From Onchocerca lupi (Eukaryota; Nematoda; Chromadorea; Rhabditida; Onchocercidae), in assembly GCA_028564675.1 (NCBI GenBank), contig JAOVVO010000283.1, forward strand, positions 1 to 64,000: 64,000 nt of DNA, written 5' to 3'. The stretch's first letter is position 1. Each line of letters starts with the position of its first letter. The position numbers were made by a program, and so were the translations under genes. The notes beneath the pieces were generated by a model, which did not search any database, had not been told where the DNA came from, and saw nothing but the letters and a program-made list of their open reading frames with translations. This document shows positions 56,207-64,000 of the stretch, piece by piece.

Positions 56207-58305
56207 ATGACTGCACGCCCGCTGGTTACGGTATATAATGAGAAGAGCGAAGCGACTGATAGTCAGATCAAGCTACCAGGAGTATTTCGTGCACCGTTAC
56301 GCCCAGATATTGTTTCCTTTATACATGATCAAATAAGGAAAAACAAACGTCAACCGTACGCCGTCTCAACTGAAGCTGGTTTGGTCTTTGTCTTTTTTGC
56401 TTTCTCTCATATTTATTTAAAAATATGGTGCTTTTTTTTAAAACTCCATAACTCTATCATGAAAATTTTATAACCTAAGGGAGATAGTTTTTCGAATTCA
56501 AATTAGGATATAATCTATTTTTGTGGATAGAATAGTGCTAAAAGAATCGAATCTATTTGAAGGAGACTTGAAATATCTGGATATTTAATATAACTTATCG
56601 GTTTACTAGTTCACAGAGATATTATAAAAACTAAAGAAAGTTGTGAGTTTTCATAAGGTGTAGAATAACTGAATTTTTGGGGAGTAGTAATCCATAAATT
56701 CGAACATTTTGATTGTATCTAGGACATCAAACTTCGGCGGAATCATGGGGTACAGGTCGTGCGGTGGCTAGAATTCCTCGTGTACGAGGTGGTGGTACAC
56801 ATCGTTCTGGACAAGGTGCATTTGGTAATATGTGCCGTGGCGGGCGCATGTTTGCACCAACTAAGGTTTATTTCTGTTTTTTGATTAGTTCTGATAATCT
56901 TTTTGATATGGAAATCATTTGTATTTGGCTCGAGTCACCTGTCTGCTTCATTTTAAAGGCATCAATACACTTTCTATTTTTGATTAATTTGCTTCTAATA
57001 TATTTCCAAATGATTCTTCACTTTTTGCAAAGATTGAATTGACTGTTAATTAATATGTTATTTCTAGGTATTCCGTCGTTGGCATCGTCGTGTGAATGTT
57101 GCACAAAAACGTTATGCGATGGTTTCAGCAATAGCTGCTTCGGGTGTTCCAGCTTTAGTGCAAGCTCGCGGACATATCATTGATCAAATACCAGAAGTCC
57201 CATTTGTTGTTGTTGATAAAGTAGAAGGTTTCAAGAAAACAAAAGAAGCTGTTGCATTTCTCCGGCGTTCACATTTTTGGGATGACATCGAAAAAGTTAG
57301 TTTCTACATGATGTTTTTGTTCAAAAAGGATTGATATTAAATTTGGGAAGAGAGCTGATTTTTGGAACTTGCATTTCATTAAGATGGAAAATTTGGAACA
57401 CAAAATGTTTGGTACTAATTAATTTGCTAATTTAATTCCTCGATACTTTTTTAGGTTTATAACTCGAAACGTAATCGCGCCGGTAAGGGAAAAGGACGCA
57501 ACCGCCGTTATAAGGCTAAGTTGGGTCCTCTTGTAGTGTACAATCAGGATAACGGTATCGTCAAAGCTTTCCGAAATATCCCAGGCATTCATCTGCTTCC
57601 AGTAGATCATCTTAATTTGTTAAAAGTTGCACCTGGTGGCCATCTTGGACGTTTAATCATCTGGACGGAGTCTGCTTTTCGTAAATTGGATCTTATTTAT
57701 GGAACGGAAACACGCAAAGCCGTCGCCAAAGCTAAGTTTATCATGCCAACGGCAAAAATGACGAATGCTGACTTTTCACGATTAATTCGCTCAGAAGAAA
57801 TTGTTAGGGCCGTTCGACAGAGAAAGAAGAACACAATTAAGGTTAAAGCATCAAAGGTTCATCGCAATCCGTTAAAGAAGTCTGCTATAATGGTTAAATT
57901 GAATCCATATGCAGCAGTATTGAAACGTACCGCTATTTTAACCAATCGTAGACAACTTGGAACGCAACATCCATTTGAGAAAAAGATTCAGGTAATGGTT
58001 TCCTCTATTTGCAAAGGCCTCTATGCTATCCACTAACATCTAAACAACAGCTGTATTAAACAGAATGACTCTATTGGGAATGTCTTAAGCCTCTTATACA
58101 TCCCTCAGGTATAGAGCCTAAACTCTTCTCAGCTCCTCTTTCTGTAGTATATATAGAGTTTTTGCTGAGTGTATAAGTACAATTTTCCGGCTTAATTGGC
58201 CTTTTCTATAAACGATCCTTTACCGTTCAGTATCATACATTTCAGGCTTTACGTCAGAAGGCATTTGAGAAAAAGGCTGCCCAGAAGACGGCGGCTACAA
58301 AGTAA
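56207..58305 (+). CDS. rpl4: 60S ribosomal protein L4 (uL4), 5 exons, 379 aa
   Basis: uL4 lines the peptide exit tunnel of the large ribosomal subunit. Exons 56207-56378, 56723-56865, 57068-57295, 57455-57991 and 58246-58305 join in phase (1140 nt). Family blocks: MTARPLVTVYNEKSEA, VFRAPLRPDIVSFIHDQIRK, NKRQPYAVSTEAGHQTSAES, WGTGRAVARIPRVRGGGTHR, SGQGAFGNMCRGGRMFAPTK, VFRRWHRRVNVAQKRYAMVS, NRAGKGKGRNRRYKAKLGPL, GIVKAFRNIPGI, NLLKVAPGGHLGRLIIWTES, and a basic tail ending KKAAQKTAATK. The tunnel loop around GGGTHRSGQGAF is intact. Intron 4 (57992-58245) is less AT-rich than its neighbours and holds two strong hairpins, see the snoRNA candidate. Confidence 0.97.
58091..58181 (+). ncRNA. Candidate H/ACA-type snoRNA in RPL4 intron 4
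   Basis: Hairpin one is 58091-58116 (CTCTTATAC pairing with GTATAGAG). Hairpin two is 58128-58169, with an outer stem CTCAGC/GCTGAG, an inner stem CTCT/AGAG and an asymmetric internal loop, like a guide pocket. An ACA lies at 58179-58181, ten bases after the stem. Ribosomal protein introns often host snoRNAs. I do not see a clean H box (ANANNA) between the hairpins, so this is tentative. Confidence 0.3.
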
Positions 58306-58441
58306 AAACATATTTGATCGTTATGTAATTTGTTATACATCAGAATTTCGTTGGATAAATTTTATAAAATGTAAGAGAAAGGTCAGCAATTCAAATAATA
58401 TATTTATAATAAAGTCATGAGAAATACTGAATCCAGGCAAA

Positions 58442-58726
58442 ATGGTATTTAACATGATAACTACTCATTCATCTAATTCAAAACGTCAAAAAACTCACCG
58501 TATTTCACCAGAAAAACATCACAATAAGAATGGTTTGCAGATGCTTTTCAGATTTATCCGCAATGGGGACATTTGTATGGATATGAGTTCACAACCCAGT
58601 ACCACCCAAACACTGACAAGTAAAAGAGAGAGGTATAATCGGTCTTCATCAAAATTGAAGACCATAGCGAGATTTGTTCTACAAGAGATCGGAAACAATG
58701 ATAATAAAATAGCGAAACAAGTCTAA
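58442..58726 (+). CDS. Orphan single-exon ORF downstream of RPL4, 94 aa
   Basis: It starts 136 bp after the RPL4 stop on the same strand, with an acceptor-like AATCCAG a few bases before the ATG. The protein is basic and Ser/Asn/Lys-rich (SNSKRQKTHRISPEKHHNKN, LFRFIRNGDICMDMSSQPST, RERYNRSSSKLKTIARFVLQ) with balanced codon use, unlike random AT-rich ORFs here. It could be a trans-spliced second cistron, or coding-like sequence in a 3' UTR. The family is not recognised. Confidence 0.35.
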   Translation: MVFNMITTHSSNSKRQKTHRISPEKHHNKNGLQMLFRFIRNGDICMDMSSQPSTTQTLTSKRERYNRSSSKLKTIARFVLQEIGNNDNKIAKQV

Positions 58727-58913
58727 ATCGCAAAGAGACTTTTGAAAGAAAAATCCGTATACAATAGGAACAAACAATTCATATCGGAATACGTTAACAT
58801 GGTAAATCAATACAGCAAAAGATAAACATTCACATGGCACATTTTGTTTGAAAACGAATGTATACTACTGATAATATGAAGAATGATGATCCTCCGAAAA
58901 ACAATACGACTGA

Positions 58914-60296
58914 CTAGTTTTGATAAGCTTCATTTTGATAACTGGAAGAATGACGACTAAGTGAATGTCGATTCTTTATTTCGCCTTCGGGTTTACTTTG
59001 CATAAATTCCATTTTGAAATCTTCGGCGAGAAGACCCGCGCTAAAAATGAAATAAAAACAGTGAGTAAGAAAATTCAAACAAATGAGAATTTTTCTTTCA
59101 AAAATCAATCATCTTCATATGTTGCAGTAGTTTTTTCGGTGCTTTTCTGATTGCTTTAGGTACGAAGAAAATTTTCTGGGAAACAGGAGTTTATACGTGA
59201 GACTGCCAGGTCATATATTAAAGATTCTAGCAACTAATTTAATTTTTAGAGAAATCTCAAGCGAATAATTTGCAAAAATACAGGAATATACAATGTTCAA
59301 AAAAATGCAATCAAAGTTCTCTCCTAACTTTCTTTTCCCTTCAAATGGGAAGAAAAATTCATAGATTAATTTCCATCAAGAAATTGAAAATCGTCAGATT
59401 TACGTCGAATTCTCTGTTAATTTATGTACGCTATTCGTCGTCTTCCTGATATTCATGTCGATTCTTTTGAAGATATCCTGCAGGCTTTCTCCACCGACAT
59501 CCTGTGACTTAATAGATTCTCCTCGGTTGTCCTTCACATTTATGGACCGATCCGATATATAATCTCCCTCAAGAATTTCATCATAAATCGGTATCTCTAC
59601 GTATTCCTTGAGATAAAAACTTTCATTCGACCAAAGACGATTCAACCGTTTTATTTCGCTCATCTATAAAAAATGGTTTGTTAGTATTAATATTTAAAAT
59701 GATTTGCTTAAACGTTTAACCTGCTGATAAAATTACCGATTCTTATTTGAACAAATCTTCCAAGATGATTCAAAATATTAAGTTAATTCTTCAAAATGAT
59801 AAAAAGAAATCAGCAAGTTAGGAAACATTACATATCCCACTTGAGAAAAAAGATTCCTGAAGAAAAATCCCTATTAAGTTCCTAATTCATGAACGTTACA
59901 AGTATCAACATTTTTAATTTTGTCTTCTCAGTGACGAAGACTTTTGAAGAAGAGTTGTTAGGGACAAAAATTAAACTTTGTTGACCTTTTCTTCCTTTCT
60001 AGTAACAAATAAATTCCTAAACAGCACAGCACTAAATTACACTGCAAAATTATTCACGGGATTATTCCACATGATTTAAAATAGTCAAGGAATTACCGGC
60101 AAGAAATAGGATTAATAAAAATACATACTGAAGTGTTGTATTTTAGAACAAGTCCTTGAAGTGTATCATTTGGTCCAATTTGATGTTGGATTATTGTACG
60201 ATAGGTTTTCGTGGGAACATGAGGATTTGATAAACTACCATATCCACGTGTTCGCTGATAACTACACAAGAATGTGCGCTCATCTTGACCGTCCAT
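58914..60296 (-). CDS. LysM domain protein of the LYSMD1/2 type (3 exons)
   Basis: Exons 60296-60129, 59663-59409 and about 59040-58914 join cleanly. The N-terminus (MDGQDERTFLCSYQRTRGYG followed by SLS) has the RTRxYGS motif of the family. The LysM fold is split by an intron: IQHQIGPNDTLQGLVLKYNT, then MSEIKRLNRLWSNESFYLKE, YVEIPIYDE. The conserved C-terminal helix is present (GESLQDIFKRIDMNIRKTTN). There is no signal peptide or membrane segment, consistent with the cytosolic LYSMD1/2 class and unlike membrane LYSMD3/4. The molecular role of these animal LysM proteins is poorly defined. The gene is divergent from the SR factor. Confidence 0.85.
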
Positions 60297-60947
60297 TACT
60301 GTACCACATTATTAGCAATTATCAATCTGAATTGACTAATTAGACATTGATTAATTAAGGCACAAAAAATACACACTGACTTCGAAATCCCCGCCTAATT
60401 TTTTCTTATACAAACAAAAAAAAAGGCTCGATACAAAAAGAGTAGCACAATGATCCCATAGTCGGAATTTAACTGACCATAAGCATACCGTTGTAAAAAG
60501 TTTCAAAGTAAGACTATATAAGCAATTACTAATATAGGATGATTGGTTTAGAGATACTTGAAGTTGTCAAGAAGGAGGTACGGAAAGGTTTGCTAGAGAG
60601 TATTGAAATGGAGTATGCGGAAAGCATAGGAAGGAACATAGTTGTCATTAGACGCAGGGATACAAGTTGACAATTTTTTGTTGACACGTGGAATCGATAA
60701 ATTTATCGGTATCTCTCGGGTACATCTCCCGGTTGTCAGTCTTTGTTACCTTGGAAGCTGGTACGGGAATTCCGTATCATTTTGATGTAGAAGTTCGCAG
60801 CTAATGAAAGAGGAGTGTGTGCCGAAGAGAAAAAGTCAGAGACAGAGATTAGATGAGAGAGCGATTGGTGCACGGGCATTGATTTCTTCTATTTCTGCCG
60901 CTTTCGGCCGAAAGTTTCCTTCATTTCTCCACCGATTTTGGCAGCAG

Positions 60948-60950
<3 letters not shown>

Positions 60951-60984
<34 letters not shown>
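60951..60984. repeat. TG microsatellite
   Basis: About 17 TG units, 470 bp upstream of the SR gene start. Confidence 0.9.
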
Positions 60985-60987
<3 letters not shown>

Positions 60988-61035
60988 TTGTGTAGTGTGA
61001 TTTGTTCTGTGCAACGTGAAAAAAAGAATGAATGG

Positions 61036-61280
61036 TCACGTAGGAGAAGAATTAGTCACGTAGGAGGTGGAAAGTCACGTAGGAGTAGTTGTGTAGGAAA
61101 AGGAATAGTCACGTAGAAGAATCGATCATGATGTTTCAATAATTTTGTTTGATTAGTCTCTACTTCTAACTGTTGGACAGCTTCACGAATTCTTCTGACA
61201 TCTACCTAAGAAGGAGTGGTTGCATAGGAGAAGGAATAATCATGTAGAAGGAATAATCACGTGGGAGAATTAATTGCATA
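61036..61280 (+). repeat. Degenerate GTCACGTAGGAG minisatellite
   Basis: (G/A)GTCACGTAGGAG or near variants occur at about 61036, 61053, 61070 and 61107. A second cluster at 61205-61280 reads TTGCATAGGAGAAGGAATAA, ATCATGTAGAAGGAATAATC and ACGTGGGAG. Unit length is about 17-20 bp. It lies in the promoter or outron of the SR gene. Confidence 0.65.
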
Positions 61281-61455
61281 GAAATCTCGGGATTTCTGAG
61301 GGCGGGGGAGGAAGGGGTTGCATATTGGATGTGAATTTGAAAGAAACGAATTGGAAAAAAGAATCAGCATTCATTATGCAATCGATTTATACGTTTTTTT
61401 CTTTTTTTTTTTTTTTTTTGCTTTTGTAATATAAATGAAATACATCTTCAGGAAG

Positions 61456-63616
61456 ATGGCACCAAGAAAACGTTCCACATCGAAAACCAGTTCAAGTTCT
61501 TCATCAACAGAACGGTATTATTAATGATAAAATAATTCGTTCATGTTTACATTTAACTTATCATACTGGATTGCAAATCTGTTGTTTAATTTTAGGTCAC
61601 GTTCACGAAGCCGTACACGTTCAAAAACTCGAAGCCGCAGTAAAACTTATTCGCCAGATCGTGGTGAAGAAGGACGTCTCCATGTGGCAAATATCGATGA
61701 GTCAGTACGCGCACGAGATCTTGAAGAAGCATTTTCGTAAGATTTTTTTTTTCTCATATATTATCAACAATGAATAATGTTTAATGTAGTTTTAACTTCT
61801 CATATTTCTCATCTTATCAATTTTATGATTTTTTTTTTTAAAGGAGTGAGGGAGGGGGATTATTAGCAACCAACTAATATTTCTTCACTGTATACTTTCT
61901 ACTGTTTGCAGGCGTTTCGGAAAGCTCTCAGAAGTTTGGGTAGCAAGCTACCCACCACTTTTTGCATTTGTGGTGTTCAAGAATAAATCGGATGCAAATG
62001 AAGCACTCGCAGGATTGAATAACACGTAAATTGCAAATTCTTATTGGAATTCCTACGAAAGTTGAATGAAATAATAGGGTTCATAGTGACTTTAGCCATT
62101 TGCCGGAGGTAAACTTGAATAACATTGCTAATCTAATATTTGATTCTTTCGTAAATTAATCTTATTGTGTCTGATACCGTATCTACAAACTTATGCCGAA
62201 TTGCATGTAGTTGTACAGTTGCATGCAATATAATTTAAAGTGTACCATTATCAGAAAAGTAATTTTTGAAATATTTTCTTTTGCAGATATATTCGTAATT
62301 GTCGAGTACGCGTATCGGTGGCGCTACCTCGGGTTCGTGCTCATGATCGCTATCGTTTTGGAGGTGGTTATGGGGGAGGTTATTATGGTGGTGGTGGTGG
62401 TGGTTATGGCAGGTAATTATTGACATCTTCAATAATTTCGTAGATTTTTGACTTGGATTTGATGAAAGGATTCAAAAGGATGAAAGGAAAATGGATTTTT
62501 AGATATGGGGGTTACGGCGGCAGTCGATATGGGGACTATGGACGTTATGGCGGATATGGTCGAGATCGAGATAGACGGTAAGTATTGTAGGATTCTTATA
62601 ATTTGAATAAATTAAGGGTACTATAGGAAAGTGGGGAAGAAAGATGGCTTAGTAGAAACTATTCAGCCATATTTCCCTGAAATATTACCTTACAACATGC
62701 TGTGGTGTCCGTTTATTCCAGGATGGGTGGGATATACGAAGGGTTATCCATTAAATTAGTTTGATATAGGCCTGGATGATGGTAAACTTTGGTTGCTTTG
62801 TGTGTGATGGAATCATTATGGACAGTGTTGAAACTGTGGTGATAATTGGTTTGTTGGCTCGGCTCCCTCCGTCGTCCATATTGTTTGGAATGGATGGGCC
62901 GAGTTGTGAATTGGTTTTGATATTGATGGTCCATCATTTTGTGTTTTTGGCATACTCTGGAATATTGTTGTTGGAAGATGGAGGAAGTGTATGGTAATGG
63001 GAACTCTGTAGTGCACGATTCGCAATTCTTTTGAAAATGGTTTTTATTCATTTTTCGGACATTGTGCAACAAATATGCCAGATTCACGTTTCATTCGTTT
63101 ACGAAAGAAGTGTTCTCCTCTTTGCACCACCTATAAACGCACTTTTTTCATGTTTTTTTATTTGAACTCTGTGACTATAATTTGTCTTTATTTTCTGCTT
63201 TATGAAACCATAAATTTTGGTATAACATAGAGTGTTCGAAAAAATTTGAACTTAGCCTCTTATGTCCAGGAATTTTGCTCGAAGACCGTAAAGAGTTCTG
63301 CAGGTGAATCATTGTGTTACTTAAATAATTTGCTACTTTTTGCAGACGATCACCGCCACGCAGAGAACGCGAACGTCGCAGAAGGTGCTGTAATGCTGAT
63401 GTTTTTGTTTTTGTTCTTGTTTTTTTTTTTTTTTTTTTTTGAGATGGAAGGCGACGATAAAGGAAAAGGCGAGAGAATTTGGCATCTCAAAGTTTCCACT
63501 GCCACTAGAAATAGCCGCATCAACATGCTAGTTCTAGAAATGATTCTGAAACACATTTCAGGTCCCGCACTCGCTCACGGTCGCGTTCACGTTCTTCTTC
63601 ATCTCACAGTCGTTAG
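61456..63616 (+). CDS. SR-type splicing factor, RS-RRM-GY-RS (7 exons, 202 aa)
   Basis: Exons 61456-61514, 61596-61736, 61912-62025, 62287-62412, 62503-62577, 63346-63384 and 63562-63616 join in phase (609 nt). A TTCAG acceptor 5 bases before the ATG marks a trans-splice site. Layout: a short basic Ser-rich start (MAPRKRSTSKTSSSSSSTER), an N-terminal RS stretch, an RRM (GRLHVANIDESVRARDLEEA, FSRFGKLSEVWVASYPPLFA, FVVFKNKSDANEALAGLNNT, then RNCRVRVSVA), a Gly/Tyr repeat region (RFGGGYGGGYYGG, YGGYGGSRYGDYGRYGGYGR) and a C-terminal RS domain (RSPPRREREERRR-like, then RSRTRSRSRSRSSSSHSR). The RNP1-like strand FAFVVF and the VWVA.YPP.FAFV block are closest to SRSF3/SRSF7. Intron 5 (62578-63345) is long and GC-rich and carries a candidate poison exon. 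Confidence 0.88.
62722..62993 (+). other. Candidate poison cassette exon in SR gene intron 5
   Basis: A good acceptor (TTTATTCCAG) ends at 62721. Spliced to exon 5 in phase it would read R-MGGIYEGLSIKLV then TGA. Possible donors are GATG/GTAAAC (about 62777) and TATG/GTAATG (about 62994). The stretch 62720-63090 is G/T-rich and much less AT-rich than other introns. SR genes commonly autoregulate through such stop-containing exons. The antisense 124-codon ORF here (62713-63087) is most likely a by-product of this composition. Confidence 0.35.
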
Positions 63617-64000
63617 AACATCAGTTACAAAAGAAACGTTTTGAGACATTCGAGATGATGCGATTGTTGGGAACATCACATGTTTTAATATATTTCTATG
63701 TTCGATTACTAATTTCCTGTATCGTTTTTAATTTTAATTTTACATTACATGCATAAGTCTACACTTTTTAGTCCCAGTCAACTATGCACATTCAGCATTT
63801 GTTTGAGAAATAATTTTTTTTTTTAGTAATGAATCATTTGTATTTTAAATTTCAACAACTCCTACATTTGCGAGCTTTTAAAGGGAAATAGAAGCAATAT
63901 ATTAAATGATTTATTGTCTCAAAGCTGAAATCCCACCCATTTCCAAATATTGGATTTAAGCTTAGATTTCAGTGGTATAATCGAGAGCTTAATATAGTTC
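63617..64000. other. 3' flank of the SR gene
   Basis: AT-rich sequence with no exon or repeat of note; probably 3' UTR followed by intergenic DNA. Confidence 0.5.

Larger units (their letters stand above)
60297..61455. promoter_or_regulatory. Divergent promoter between LYSMD-like and SR genes
   Basis: A 1.16-kb region, rather GC-rich. It contains ATCTCTCGGGTACATCTCCC at 60711-60730 and AATCTCGGGATTTC near 61283, so TCTCGGG is shared with the MESH1/DEK promoter. A (TG)n run lies at 60951-60984 and GTCACGTAGGAG units at 61036-61115. The ORF 60804-60995 runs into the TG repeat and is not called. Confidence 0.45.

Noticed and set aside
60804..60995. 63-codon ORF upstream of the SR gene
   Set aside because: It ends in the TG microsatellite (Cys-Val repeats) and lies in the promoter region.
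62713..63087. 124-codon minus-strand ORF in SR intron 5 (His/Gln/Tyr-rich)
   Set aside because: It has no domain, no adjoining exons and mirrors a G/T-rich stretch on the sense strand. A sense regulatory exon explains the composition better.
63246..63644. 132-codon plus ORF spanning SR exons 6 and 7
   Set aside because: Wrong frame relative to the RS-domain exons, and it runs through a poly-T tract.
1..64000. CRISPR arrays, bacterial operons, rRNA, tRNA or spliced-leader RNA genes
   Set aside because: I found no regular spacer array, no A/B-box tRNA pair, no conserved rRNA block and no SL1-like sequence. The direct repeats seen are eukaryotic minisatellites.

Overview
This is a eukaryotic, very AT-rich window (poly-T, poly-A and ATT tracts throughout) with small exons, short GT-AG introns and TTTCAG-type acceptors, several lying just 5' of start codons where nematode spliced leaders are added. 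Gene content points to a parasitic nematode, most likely a filarial or other clade III worm. The strongest clue is an intron-bearing, bacteria-type ferrochelatase, a gene known to have been gained laterally by parasitic nematodes. The species cannot be named from this window alone.

Layout. 1-2944 is repeat-bearing intergenic DNA. 2945-4162 (+) is a small secreted Ly6/three-finger-like protein. 4465-15925 (-) holds UTP15, the DEAD-box helicase DDX10 and mitochondrial ATP synthase coupling factor 6. DDX10 and UTP15 are tandem, 297 bp apart and both nucleolar, so they may form an operon. About 16-21.3 kb is gene-poor. 21355-22386 (+) is a tiny six-cysteine, single-pass membrane protein of Shisa/STMC6 type, with an antisense DUF2452-like exon in its first intron. 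25682-28960 (-) is the ferrochelatase. 30866-34697 (+) is an unrecognised 414-residue coiled-coil protein whose 7-exon model is in phase throughout. 34.7-43.1 kb is intergenic and carries dispersed repeats, a probable retroelement remnant and a decayed partial copy of the coiled-coil gene. 43136-45144 (-) is MESH1/HDDC3, divergent from DEK (45632-49071, +). 50352-52292 (-) is a UBXN1-like UBA-UBX protein. 53695-54995 (-) is an unrecognised small coiled-coil protein with a terminal Cys cluster. 56207-58305 (+) is RPL4, followed by an orphan ORF. 58914-60296 (-) is a LYSMD1/2-like LysM protein, divergent from an SR splicing factor (61456-63616, +).

Functionally most genes are housekeeping: ribosome production (UTP15, DDX10, RPL4), mitochondria and heme (coupling factor 6, ferrochelatase), chromatin (DEK), ubiquitin/p97 adaptors (UBXN1), nucleotide metabolism (MESH1) and splicing (SR protein). 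The most unusual items are the laterally acquired ferrochelatase, the two unrecognised nuclear-looking coiled-coil proteins, the six-Cys membrane microprotein, a candidate poison exon in the SR gene, a candidate H/ACA snoRNA in an RPL4 intron, and a TCTCGGG motif repeated in both divergent promoters. Exon junctions were inferred by eye from reading frame and splice consensus. Models described as fully in phase were checked by adding exon lengths.
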